Below are positions 8,435 to 16,706 of a DNA stretch of 64,000 nt, one piece after another. Under the pieces are notes generated by a model. The model had not been told where the DNA came from. It ran no database searches and saw only the letters and a program-made list of their open reading frames with translations. Positions within the stretch are counted from its first letter, which is position 1, and every line of letters begins with the position of its first letter. A program made the translations under genes and the position numbers. The stretch is from QHXW01 sp035297145 (GTDB taxonomy: Bacteria > Acidobacteriota > Terriglobia > Bryobacterales > Bryobacteraceae), in contig DATGZN010000027.1 in NCBI GenBank assembly GCA_035297145.1, positions 62,001 through 126,000 of the forward strand. Direction: 5' to 3'.

Positions 8435-8529
8435 GCAATTCGGGGACTGGCTTCGAAATTCCGACGGACACAATCACGAAAAACTGCAGGCGTCCCGATG
8501 CGGAATTTCGTTGCCTGTCCCCGAATTGC
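8435..8529. repeat. 95-bp imperfect inverted-repeat element (REP/MITE-like)
   Basis: Two 29-base arms (8435-8463 and 8501-8529) are complementary except for 3 positions. The outer 13 bases (GCAATTCGGGGAC versus GTCCCCGAATTGC) and inner 10 bases (CGAAATTCCG versus CGGAATTTCG) pair perfectly; the loop is 37 bases. It fills nearly the whole gap between the cytochrome stop and the Shine-Dalgarno of the nitroreductase gene. Arms of this kind resemble REP sequences mobilised by RAYT-type transposases. No transposase or clear target duplication is visible, and I saw no second full copy in this window. It could also act as a strong intercistronic hairpin. Confidence 0.72.
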
Positions 8530-8546
8530 CTAGAAGGAGCATTCCT

Positions 8547-9200
8547 ATGATCGCAACCCGTTCACGCGCTACTCATCTGATGCTGGTTCTGCTGTCGGTC
8601 GCGGCCGCGTGTCGCGCCGAAGACCTGAAAGCCATTGCTCTCCCGGCGCCCGACACCACCGGCGGCAAGCCTCTAATGCAGGCGCTGAAGAACCGGCAGT
8701 CCGCGCGGGAATTCAGCACCGAGAAGCTCTCAATCGGGACACTCTCGAATCTCCTCTGGGCCGCCTGGGGCATCAACCGCCCGGATTCCGGAAAGCGCAC
8801 CGCTCCTTCAGCGTCGAATCACGAAGAGATTGAAATCTACGTCGCCTCCGCCAGCGGCATGTACCTCTACGAAGCCAAGGAACACCGCCTCCAGCCGGTC
8901 CTGTCCGCCGATCTCCGCGCCCAGACCGGCACGCAATCATACGCCGGCACCGCGCCATTGAATCTCGTCTATGTAGCGGACTTCGCCAAGATGGGATCAG
9001 AGTCTTCAGAAGACAAAATCTTCTATTCAGCCTGCGACACTGGATTCATTGCGCAGAACGTCTATCTGTTCAGCGCTTCTGAAGGCCTCGCCACGGTAGT
9101 GCGCGGCTCAGTCGATCGCGCCGCGCTGGCCAAAGCCATGCACCTGCGGCCCGAGCAACACATCACGCTCGCGCAGACGGTCGGCTATCCCGCCAAGTAG
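8547..9200 (+). CDS. Exported nitroreductase-family (SagB-like) flavoprotein
   Basis: The ATG at 8547 has AAGGAG eight bases upstream. The 217-residue product starts with a signal sequence ending in VAAAC (residues 18-22), a plausible lipobox, so it may be a lipoprotein. The mature part has the nitroreductase pattern: LMQALKNRQSAREFS near the N-terminus (FMN phosphate binding), LSNLLWAAWGINRPDSGKRTAPSA, and a C-terminal block ending LAQTVGYP. SagB-type members bind FMN and perform oxidations or reductions in peptide tailoring. An exported one next to cytochromes suggests periplasmic flavin redox chemistry; its electron partner is unknown. It is the last gene of the operon, after the inverted-repeat element. 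Confidence 0.78.
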   Translation: MIATRSRATHLMLVLLSVAAACRAEDLKAIALPAPDTTGGKPLMQALKNRQSAREFSTEKLSIGTLSNLLWAAWGINRPDSGKRTAPSASNHEEIEIYVASASGMYLYEAKEHRLQPVLSADLRAQTGTQSYAGTAPLNLVYVADFAKMGSESSEDKIFYSACDTGFIAQNVYLFSASEGLATVVRGSVDRAALAKAMHLRPEQHITLAQTVGYPAK

Positions 9201-9202
9201 CC

Positions 9203-9631
9203 TCACTTCACCTGCATCTTCTCCAGATACTGTGCCAGATTATAGACGCGTATCTGTCCAAGATCCTGGTCCCACGCGATTTGCGAAAAGATCGGCCCCC
9301 ACACCGGCATCTCTCGCGTCCCATGTCCGGCCGGAATGGGTTCCTTGCTGCCGATGATCTTCTGCACCCGGCCCACCGGAAACTTGCCGCCGTTGTGCGC
9401 GGCCAGATGAGTCAAATCCGGCGGCGCCACTTTCAGCGCTTTGGCCATGGGCCCGTCCCCCTTGCCGTCTTTGCCATGACACACCGCGCAGTATGCCGCG
9501 TATAGGGCCGGCCCCTGGATGGAGTCAATCAATCGCGTGGTTTCTGGCGGCTGCGCTTCCTGCTGCGCCCAGCTCAAACCGCAAATCAGAATTGATCCGC
9601 ACGCTATCAAACCGCCGGCTATCCTGCCCAT
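9203..9631 (-). CDS. Periplasmic mono-heme cytochrome c
   Basis: A 142-residue class I cytochrome c with a cleavable signal peptide (hydrophobic GGLIACGSILICGLSWA). One CAVCH haem site is followed by HGKDGKGDGPMAKAL, and the probable distal ligand Met lies in TREMPVWG. It is the last gene of a four-gene minus-strand run behind the amidohydrolase (15-base gap). Its 3' end faces the nitroreductase gene with only 2 bases between, so the two redox operons converge here. It could shuttle electrons from either set of enzymes to an oxidase. The TTA/CTT end and Lys-rich tail look complete. Confidence 0.88.
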   Translation of the reverse strand: MGRIAGGLIACGSILICGLSWAQQEAQPPETTRLIDSIQGPALYAAYCAVCHGKDGKGDGPMAKALKVAPPDLTHLAAHNGGKFPVGRVQKIIGSKEPIPAGHGTREMPVWGPIFSQIAWDQDLGQIRVYNLAQYLEKMQVK

Positions 9632-9646
9632 GTTTGACTCCAGTCT

Positions 9647-11311
9647 CTACGACTCAAACACCCATCGGCCACCCACCATGGTGCGCTCGATCGGAATGTC
9701 GATCAGCTCCATCGGATCCACACGCAGTGGATCACGCCCGAGCACCACCAGGTCCGCGAGTTTCCCCGCCGTGATGCTGCCCTTTTGATTCTCCTCGAAA
9801 GACGCGTATGCTCCGTTGATGGTGCCCACACGCAGCGCCTCTTCCACCGTCACCCGCTGCTTCGGACCCCAGACGTTGCCGTGACTGTCGGTGCGGGTGA
9901 CTTCCGAGCGAAGCGCCATCATTGGCTCGAACGGTCCCGGTGGATAATCGGATGCCTGCGTCACCCGTATGCCGGCGTCCAAAAAACTGCGCACGGCGAA
10001 CATCCAGTTGAGACGCTCCGGCCCGTACTCTCGCATCTTCTCTCCGTGATAGTAAACGTATGTGGAGAATGGCGTCGGAATCGCACCCAGCGCGCGAATC
10101 CGCTGGATCAATGATGGATTCACCACCGTGCAATGTTCCAGACGATAGCGTGGATCGCGCCGCGGCATCTCGCGCTGCAATCGCTCGTAAATGCGGAGCA
10201 TGATGTCGATGGCGGCATCGCCGTTCGCGTGCGTACCGATCTGCCAGCCGGCCGCATGCGCTCGGCGCGCGTTCTCGTACAGTTCTTCTTCGGTATGCAC
10301 CAGGATGCCGTAGTCGTTCGGCCTGCCCACGTAAGGCTCGGTCAACCGCGCCGTCCGCTCCGAGATCGATCCATCGCACACCAGCTTGATGGCCCCCACC
10401 CGCAGCCACTCATCGCCCAACCCGGTGCGAATCCCCGCGGCCGTCATGCGGTCGAGGAACTGGTATTGGAGAAAACAGTACACGCGAAAGGAAAGCTCGC
10501 CCGCCTCGCGCGCGTCCTGATACGCCAGCAGGTCTTCCGGAGTTGCCTCGGCGTCACCCACGGAGGTCACACCGGTGCGCACCATCATCTGCGAGATCAG
10601 TTTCACGCCCTCTCGCATTTCTTCGCGCGAAAAATTCACCGGCCGCAGTTTGCGGAAGGGCTCAACCGCGTTCTCGCGTAATCCACCGGTCAGCCGCCCA
10701 TTCGCTGGATCGCGATCGAACTTCCCGCCCGCCGGATCCGCTACATCTTCGGCAATTTCCGTGCGCCGCAGCGCCAGAGAATTGACGTACGCCGTATGCC
10801 CGCCGCGGTGCTCGATGAAGACCGGGTGCTGCGTGGTGGCCGCATCCAGATCCTCACGCGTCAGCTTGCGGCCTTCTTTGGTCTTGGTATCGTCGTACTT
10901 GAATCCGATGATCCATTCACCGGGCGGCGTCTTCGCGGCACGCGCGCGGATGGCATTCTGAATGTCCGCGATGGACCGCAAATCGCAATCCACCCAGCGC
11001 AGGTGCCGAATTCCCGCGTAACAAGGGTGCGAGTGCGCGTCGATGAATCCCGGCACGACGGTCTTCCCGCCGAGGTCGATCTGGCGCACCCCGGCCTTCG
11101 CCAGATGGCGCACGTCGTCATTCGACCCCACCGCAAGAAATCGTCCGCCCGCAACGGCGACGGCCTGCGCTCGCGGCTCGGAGTCGTCCACCGTCAGAAT
11201 GTTCCCGTTGTACAGGATCAGTTCGGGTTCCGTGCGCTCAGTCGCCTGGAGCGCCAGCGCACTCATCCCCGCAAGAAATCCGCGGCGTGAATAGTGAGAC
11301 GGCGTCGGCAT
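9647..11311 (-). CDS. YtcJ-like amidohydrolase, Tat-exported
   Basis: A 554-residue member of the amidohydrolase_3 / YtcJ group of metal-dependent hydrolases. A twin-arginine leader (SRRGFLAG, residues 8-15) points to export. Landmarks are the first metal motif DAHSHP (His93, His95), THANGDAAID and LEHCTVV for the later His ligands, and QASDYPPGP near the C-terminus for the catalytic Asp. YtcJ proteins hydrolyse cyclic amides, formamides or N-acyl groups, but most substrates are unknown. It is 3 bases downstream of a beta-propeller gene and precedes a cytochrome c, an unusual company that may mean a shared substrate-degradation role. Confidence 0.85.
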   Translation of the reverse strand: MPTPSHYSRRGFLAGMSALALQATERTEPELILYNGNILTVDDSEPRAQAVAVAGGRFLAVGSNDDVRHLAKAGVRQIDLGGKTVVPGFIDAHSHPCYAGIRHLRWVDCDLRSIADIQNAIRARAAKTPPGEWIIGFKYDDTKTKEGRKLTREDLDAATTQHPVFIEHRGGHTAYVNSLALRRTEIAEDVADPAGGKFDRDPANGRLTGGLRENAVEPFRKLRPVNFSREEMREGVKLISQMMVRTGVTSVGDAEATPEDLLAYQDAREAGELSFRVYCFLQYQFLDRMTAAGIRTGLGDEWLRVGAIKLVCDGSISERTARLTEPYVGRPNDYGILVHTEEELYENARRAHAAGWQIGTHANGDAAIDIMLRIYERLQREMPRRDPRYRLEHCTVVNPSLIQRIRALGAIPTPFSTYVYYHGEKMREYGPERLNWMFAVRSFLDAGIRVTQASDYPPGPFEPMMALRSEVTRTDSHGNVWGPKQRVTVEEALRVGTINGAYASFEENQKGSITAGKLADLVVLGRDPLRVDPMELIDIPIERTMVGGRWVFES

Positions 11312-11314
11312 CCG

Positions 11315-12493
11315 TTACTCCGGATAATAAAGATACAACTTCGATTTCCGCTCGCTCTGGCCCAGATACACCGTGCCATCCGCGCCCACCGCCATCGCAT
11401 CGATGACATACGCCTGCCACGAATAATACGGACGCCGGTTCACGTCGATCATCCCCAGCATCTGGTAAGCGCCATCCGATGGATCGTAAGAAAACAGCCG
11501 GGCCATCTCGTCATCATCACCACCCACGCCGTACAGCTTTCCGTTGCGCGCGAACACCAGCCCGCGAATGCGATATTGATTTAGCGGCTTGCCGAGATTG
11601 TCCACGCGCATCGTCTTCATATCCAGCCGGAACAGGTAGCCATCGGATGTTCCGCCGAAGATCGTCCCCTGGCTGTCTTCCGCCCACGCGTCCACGCGAT
11701 TATAGGGCTCGCGGCCCGGCACGGTCGGCACACTTAGCAGCAACTTCCTCAGCCCGTTCGGGTCATATACAAAGAGTGCACCGGACTCCCCGGATGCGAC
11801 CACCCATCCGTTCGCCGCCACCAGCAATGCCCGCCCAATGTTCTTGTCCTTTTCGAACTTCTCACCAGGAATCCCATGCTCCGCAACTTTCCCGTGGATC
11901 GTGAACTTGCTGTGTGCAATGTTGTAGCTGAAAAACTGGCCGTTCGGATAACTCAGCCCGTAGATCACCTCTTGCATGAGGTCAATCGCGAGTGCGTACA
12001 CCCCTTCGCCCGGCACCGCGATTCCCAGATCGGTCACGTTGCATTCCGTATCCACGCGAATCGATTTCTCCTCATCTTTATGCGGGGTGTAGCGCAGCAG
12101 GTGGCCGCCGGCATAGCCCTCGTAACCTTTCCCCTGCGTGTCCACACCGTTACTGCCACCGATATACACGTCGCCGCTTTTCGAGACAACCAGCGCATGG
12201 TGCACCGTGGTGACTCCGGGAAGAAATCCCAGCGGCTGCACATAACCGTGCTCCGGATCGAGCACAAACAGGTGGCTGCGCTTCCCGCTCGTGGCCCCGT
12301 AGATCTTGCCGTCCGCTGCTACCGTGAGCGCGCGAATCGCGGACTCATCCGAGGGAATCACATCGACCGGCGAATAACCCAGGTCGCGCGCGTCGATGCG
12401 TACCTGGCTCACCACCGAGTGGTCGTACTCGGGCGACCGCTGCGCACACAGTAAAGCGGCGCATGCTACCAAGATGACCGCGGCTTTTCTCAT
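11315..12493 (-). CDS. Secreted beta-propeller protein
   Basis: A 392-residue protein with a signal peptide (MRKAAVILVACAALLCAQ). The rest is built of repeated four-strand blades with motifs such as ADGKIYGATSG, KSGDVYIGGSNG, SQGTIFGGTSDGYLFRLD and ADGTVYLGQSE, separated by about 45-60 residues, consistent with six to eight blades. It resembles sugar-lactonase or kelch-like propellers but I cannot assign an active site. It lies 5 bases after a related propeller gene and 3 bases before the amidohydrolase, so the three are probably co-translated. It may bind or process the same polymer or metabolite. Confidence 0.7.
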   Translation of the reverse strand: MRKAAVILVACAALLCAQRSPEYDHSVVSQVRIDARDLGYSPVDVIPSDESAIRALTVAADGKIYGATSGKRSHLFVLDPEHGYVQPLGFLPGVTTVHHALVVSKSGDVYIGGSNGVDTQGKGYEGYAGGHLLRYTPHKDEEKSIRVDTECNVTDLGIAVPGEGVYALAIDLMQEVIYGLSYPNGQFFSYNIAHSKFTIHGKVAEHGIPGEKFEKDKNIGRALLVAANGWVVASGESGALFVYDPNGLRKLLLSVPTVPGREPYNRVDAWAEDSQGTIFGGTSDGYLFRLDMKTMRVDNLGKPLNQYRIRGLVFARNGKLYGVGGDDDEMARLFSYDPSDGAYQMLGMIDVNRRPYYSWQAYVIDAMAVGADGTVYLGQSERKSKLYLYYPE

Positions 12494-12498
12494 GAGCT

Positions 12499-13761
12499 TT
12501 ATCGCGGATGGTAAATCAGCAGCGCCAGGCGATACGGCACACCGCCGATGTCACCCGCCGATTCGAGCGGCTTGCCCGCTACCGGCCGCACTTCGATCGC
12601 CCCCACGAAATAAATCGTTCCGTCCGCACCCGTATCGGCCGAGTTCGTACCCAGCACGCGGCTGCCGTCTTCCAGCAACATTTCTCCCAGGTCCTGCTTT
12701 TGGCCGCTGTCGACTTCGTACGTGATCAAGTGCGCGGTCGCGGCTCCGGCGCTGCCGCCGAAGTCGAACTCCTTGCCCGCCGCGCCATAGTACAGCTTGC
12801 GATCGTGTCCCAGAGTCAGGCTCAGCGTCGCGTATGGTACGTTGCGCCTGTCTTCGAAGCCAGGGATCGAAAGTTGTCCGAGCCGCCGCACCTCGCCATC
12901 CTTTCCGGCCCGTGGATTGAACGAAAACAGAATGGTCGCACTCTCGTCGATGCCGTAAAACTGCCGCGTCTTGTGGTCCCACACAACCGTCCGCCACGCC
13001 GTCTCCGATTTGTAGTAATCGCGGCCCAGCGAGATCCCTTTCTCGCGAATCGGCACGCGCACCGAGAGTTCCTGAATTTCATCTGTCCGTGGATCGTATT
13101 TGAAAATTTGCCCCTCGCCGAAGCTGCCGTAGACATTTCCTTCCTCATCAATCCCCAGCGTCCGGCAAATCGATTCCCAGTTATTGATGCGCCCCTTGTC
13201 CACCGCGCGCGCCATCTTCACGTCGTAGTAGACAAAATGCCCCCGCGGATGCGTGAGGCCGTAGATGCGATTGAATTGCGGATCGTACGCGCCCGTGTTT
13301 ACGCCCTCGTTCGGAACGCCCAGGCCGAAATCCTGCACGCGATCTGTTTTCGGATCGAACGCCATCCAGTGCGCGCCGGGATAACCTTCCTTCGTTGCAA
13401 AGCGGGCGTAGTCCCACCAGAAGCCGCCGTGCGTGCCGAAATAGATGCGTCCGTCCTTGCCTTCACCAAATTTTGCGTGGATCTTGGATTGCGGGCCGCG
13501 CCCCAGGTTGCTCTCGCCAGAGAGTTCGGTGAGATTGCCCACGTCATGCATGCGGTCGGCTTTCGAATCGTAGTAGACCAGGTGCCCGTCGCCGCCGTGA
13601 TACGCCAGGCCGGCGTATACCTTGCCATCGCTCGCCGCAAATAGCGCCGCCCAGTTTCCATCCATGCGCTCAAGCCCGGGAAAGACTCGATGATCGACGC
13701 GGATCGAGCTGGCGCTCGCGATTCCGGCAGCGGTTAATAACAAGGACAGACCTCTTCGCAT
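12499..13761 (-). CDS. Secreted beta-propeller protein, related to its downstream neighbour
   Basis: The ATG at 13761 gives a 420-residue product beginning with a clear signal peptide (MRRGLSLLLTAAGIASASS); an in-frame TTG at 13785 would add eight residues. Repeats such as SDGKVYAGLAYHGGDGHLVYYD, KDGRIYFGTHGG and EEGNVYGSFGEGQIFKYD show the same blade pattern as the following gene, so the pair likely arose by duplication and divergence. No enzyme motif is certain. It is the first gene of the four-gene run propeller-propeller-amidohydrolase-cytochrome. Confidence 0.68.
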   Translation of the reverse strand: MRRGLSLLLTAAGIASASSIRVDHRVFPGLERMDGNWAALFAASDGKVYAGLAYHGGDGHLVYYDSKADRMHDVGNLTELSGESNLGRGPQSKIHAKFGEGKDGRIYFGTHGGFWWDYARFATKEGYPGAHWMAFDPKTDRVQDFGLGVPNEGVNTGAYDPQFNRIYGLTHPRGHFVYYDVKMARAVDKGRINNWESICRTLGIDEEGNVYGSFGEGQIFKYDPRTDEIQELSVRVPIREKGISLGRDYYKSETAWRTVVWDHKTRQFYGIDESATILFSFNPRAGKDGEVRRLGQLSIPGFEDRRNVPYATLSLTLGHDRKLYYGAAGKEFDFGGSAGAATAHLITYEVDSGQKQDLGEMLLEDGSRVLGTNSADTGADGTIYFVGAIEVRPVAGKPLESAGDIGGVPYRLALLIYHPR

Positions 13762-13813
13762 CGCGGTACTAAAATACCACCGCAAGGCCGTTCAGTTTGA
13801 TTTGTCTTCTTCC

Positions 13814-14080
13814 CTAACTGGTCCGTGAATGCGGGTGATGCGTTTCATGTGGCAGCGGTGCTGCCACACCCCAGAGAAACAGGAACGTGCAGGCCACTCC
13901 GATCGCGAGGTCAGCGCCTGGGCCGCTCCATTGCACGGGCATTGGAGTCAGCGCCAGCGCCAACGCCGCGCAAACGCTCAGCACATGCCAGTACCACGCT
14001 CGTGTTCCAAAGTAGTGCAGGAGCACAAACGGCAAAATGGCCGCGCAAGCATACGCGGCCATGACGATTCCGGAAGACAT
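13814..14080 (-). CDS. Small membrane protein, three predicted helices
   Basis: An 88-residue protein whose ATG follows GGAAGGAGG with good spacing. Three hydrophobic stretches (about residues 5-22, 29-46 and 57-75) suggest three membrane helices, ending in a His-rich tail (PHETHHPHS). I do not recognise a family. It lies 37 bases downstream of the CimA-like gene on the same strand and could be the tail of that operon or an independent gene. Confidence 0.68.
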   Translation of the reverse strand: MSSGIVMAAYACAAILPFVLLHYFGTRAWYWHVLSVCAALALALTPMPVQWSGPGADLAIGVACTFLFLWGVAAPLPHETHHPHSRTS

Positions 14081-14117
14081 ATCAGCCTCCTTCCGTTATC
14101 TCTTCGTTACAACTGAC

Positions 14118-15734
14118 TCACACACCCCAAGAGTAATCCTCTACCAGCGCCTCAGCAAGTGTTCCGTGCTGCTGCTCGTTCAGGCGCATCAGCTCCAGGC
14201 GAATCGCATCAACCAATGCCCGCCAACTGGCTTCGATGACGTTCTCCGAAACCCCCGCTGTCACCCAGCGCCTGTGCCCGCCTGCCCACTCGATCGCCAC
14301 CCGCACCTTGGCCGCCGTCCCCTTGTTGGGTTCAAGCACCCGGACCCTGTAGTCGGTCAGCCGCACGCCGGCAATTTGCGGATAGAAGGTGGCCAGCGCC
14401 GCGCGGAGGCACAGGTCCAGTGCATGCAGCGGTCCGGTGCCCTTCGCCGTGGCCGAGTAACTCGCGTTCTGCACCTGCACGGTCACCTTCGCCGTGGTCA
14501 CGGTCTGTGCTCTTGAAGTCATCTTGGTCGTCACTTCAAACCCAGCCAGGTCGAAGAACCGCAGCCCAGGTTCGGCAGCCTGGCGAGCGAGCAGCTCCAG
14601 AGTCCCTCCCGCCGTTTCCAGCTCGTAACCGTCGCGCTCCATCTCCTGAACGCGATCCAGAAACTCGCGTTGCGCCTGCGAAGTTAGCACGCCCGCCAGC
14701 CGCGACAATCCGAGCAGATGGAAAATGCTGCCGGTGTCCGACAGGTCGTCCCACACCACGCGCGCGCGATTGCCGACGTCCTCGGGCTGCGTGCGCTCGC
14801 TCGTCACCGGATCCTTCAGGACGGTGCCCAGTTGGCAGCCGGCTTCGCGCAGGAAGGCGCTGCGCCCGACGTACGGTTGATCGCTCCGCATCGGCAGATT
14901 GGCATAATCCGCCACCAGCCGCGCCACCGCCGTAAGGTGATGCAGATTCTCCCTGCCCACGGTCGTGTGGCCTAGCTTCAGTTCCAGATCCGGAATCAGC
15001 GAGCACAAGTTGGCGTTCCCGCAGCGCTCTCCATAGCCGTTCATGCTGCCTTGAACATGCGTGAAGCCCCGGTCTATCGCGGCCAGCGTGCTTGCGACCG
15101 CCAGATCCGCGTCATTGTGCGTCTGAATGCCCAGCACGCCGTCGAAGCGTTTACGAACTTCCGTGCAGATCTCCGCCAGCAACTCCGTCACCGTTTCTCC
15201 GTTACTGTCGCAGAGGCAGAGGACATCCGCGCCAGCGCTCTTGGCGGCTTCTAGCGTGCGCATTGCAAAGCCGGTGTTGGCGCGATAGCCGTCGAAGAAA
15301 TGCTCCGCGTCAAGAATCACCTCCCGGCCTTGCGCCTTCAGAAACCGCACAGTCTCCGAGATAACACGCAGATTCTCCTTCTCGGTCATGCGGAGCGCTT
15401 CCAATACATGCAGGCCCCAGCAGCTCGCGCCCAGCGTAACAGTAGGCGTCCCGGCCACGACCAGGCAACGAACCGCGGAATCGTTCTCCACTGGAGTCCA
15501 TGCGCCGCGAACGCAGCCGAAAGCCGTGAGGTGAGCGTGCCGGAATCGCAGGTTACGGGCGCGTCGGAAGAATTCCTCGTCCCGCGTGCCCGGCGAGCCC
15601 CACCCACCCTCGATATAGTCAATGCCCAGCGCGTCCAGCTTCTGCGCGATGAGCAGCTTCTCCTCTATGCTGAACGAGGCGCCATCGCCCAGAGCGCCGG
15701 CCCGGAGAGTCGTGTCCAGCGTAAAGATTCTCAT
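14118..15734 (-). CDS. CimA-like (citramalate/isopropylmalate synthase family) protein lacking catalytic residues
   Basis: A 538-residue protein that aligns over its full length with (R)-citramalate synthases, which condense acetyl-CoA with pyruvate on a TIM barrel and carry a LeuA-type C-terminal regulatory domain (here about residues 415-535, GTGPLHALDLCLRAAL to GVSENVIEASW). The active site is changed: LRDG reads LRAG (Ala12 for the metal-binding Asp), the HTHND motif reads QTHND (Gln204 for a metal His), CDTNG reads CDSNG (Ser177), and the HKGGxH loop is replaced by LREAGCQ (295-301). Each was re-read on the reverse complement and is not a frameshift. The structural core is kept, so it may be a pseudoenzyme, regulator or altered enzyme. 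It is last after ilvE (15-base gap) in the oxoacid operon. Confidence 0.8.
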   Translation of the reverse strand: MRIFTLDTTLRAGALGDGASFSIEEKLLIAQKLDALGIDYIEGGWGSPGTRDEEFFRRARNLRFRHAHLTAFGCVRGAWTPVENDSAVRCLVVAGTPTVTLGASCWGLHVLEALRMTEKENLRVISETVRFLKAQGREVILDAEHFFDGYRANTGFAMRTLEAAKSAGADVLCLCDSNGETVTELLAEICTEVRKRFDGVLGIQTHNDADLAVASTLAAIDRGFTHVQGSMNGYGERCGNANLCSLIPDLELKLGHTTVGRENLHHLTAVARLVADYANLPMRSDQPYVGRSAFLREAGCQLGTVLKDPVTSERTQPEDVGNRARVVWDDLSDTGSIFHLLGLSRLAGVLTSQAQREFLDRVQEMERDGYELETAGGTLELLARQAAEPGLRFFDLAGFEVTTKMTSRAQTVTTAKVTVQVQNASYSATAKGTGPLHALDLCLRAALATFYPQIAGVRLTDYRVRVLEPNKGTAAKVRVAIEWAGGHRRWVTAGVSENVIEASWRALVDAIRLELMRLNEQQHGTLAEALVEDYSWGV

Positions 15735-15749
15735 GGAGCAACCTCTTTC

Positions 15750-16706
15750 CTATGCGGCTTTGCCAACAATCTCGGGGTGGTACACGCGTACGAGCCAATG
15801 CTGATAGTGCGCCAGGTAGCCGCGTGTGGCTTCGTAATACAGACGCCGCAGTTGCCGCGCCACGGGCCCGATCGTTCCCGACTTCACCGGGCGATGGTCC
15901 ACCTCGACCACTGGCGCGACTTCAACCGCCGTGCCCGTGAAAAATACTTCGTCGCAAACGTAAAGCTCGCTTCGGCCCACCGGCCGCTCCACAACTTCCA
16001 TATTCAGTTCGCGCCGCGCCAGTTCCATCACGCAGTCGCGCGTGATTCCCTCGAGAATATTCTCCGTGCCCGGCGGAGTGACCAGCTTCCCGTTTTTGAC
16101 AAGAAAAATGTTGCAAGTCGCTCCCTCCGCCACATGGCCGCCTTCGGTGAGAAAGATCGCTTCATCAAAACCGTTGCGCCGCGCTTCATCGCTCGCCAGC
16201 GCGCTGTTTACGTAAGCGCCGCAAATCTTCGCCCGGCCGGGAATGGCGTTGTCCTCGACTCTCCGCCACGAAACCACGCCTGCGTGCAATCCCTGGCGGC
16301 TATCCAGGTAGTCGCCAAACGGTACCGCCATCACCGCGAATGCGTCGCGATCGTCTGGAATGACTCCGATTCTCTGCGCGGATTTGTACGCCAGCGGCCG
16401 AACGTACACGTTCGACTGAAATTGGTTCCGCCGGATCAACTCCGCCGTGACGTCACCGAGCTCCGCCGCCGTCAGAGGCACGTCGATCCGCAGGATGCCG
16501 CAATTGGTTTTCCAACGCGCGAAGTGATCCTCCGGCCGCACAAGGAAAAGCTCGCGCTGCTTGTCGTCCCAGTAGCCTCGAATTCCATCGAAGACGCCCG
16601 TGCCGTAATTAAAGGCGTGCGTCAAGATGCTCACGCGCGCCTCGGCCAGCGGGACATATTGATTCTCAAAAAATACGATTACGTTTTGATTCACCTCAGC
16701 TTGCAT
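15750..16706 (-). CDS. ilvE: Branched-chain amino acid aminotransferase
   Basis: A 318-residue fold-type IV PLP aminotransferase of normal IlvE length. The Schiff-base lysine is Lys160 in GRAKICGAYVNSALA; other signatures are HAFNYGTGVFDGIRGY near the N-terminus and EGATCNIFLVKNG, with FFTGTAVEVAPV toward the C-terminus. It exchanges the amino group between glutamate and Leu, Ile or Val and their 2-oxoacids. AGGAGG precedes its ATG, and it overlaps the end of the oxidoreductase beta-gamma gene by 11 bases. The context (oxoacid:ferredoxin oxidoreductase upstream, CoA-transferase further up) fits amino-acid degradation as well as, or better than, biosynthesis. Confidence 0.92.
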   Translation of the reverse strand: MQAEVNQNVIVFFENQYVPLAEARVSILTHAFNYGTGVFDGIRGYWDDKQRELFLVRPEDHFARWKTNCGILRIDVPLTAAELGDVTAELIRRNQFQSNVYVRPLAYKSAQRIGVIPDDRDAFAVMAVPFGDYLDSRQGLHAGVVSWRRVEDNAIPGRAKICGAYVNSALASDEARRNGFDEAIFLTEGGHVAEGATCNIFLVKNGKLVTPPGTENILEGITRDCVMELARRELNMEVVERPVGRSELYVCDEVFFTGTAVEVAPVVEVDHRPVKSGTIGPVARQLRRLYYEATRGYLAHYQHWLVRVYHPEIVGKAA

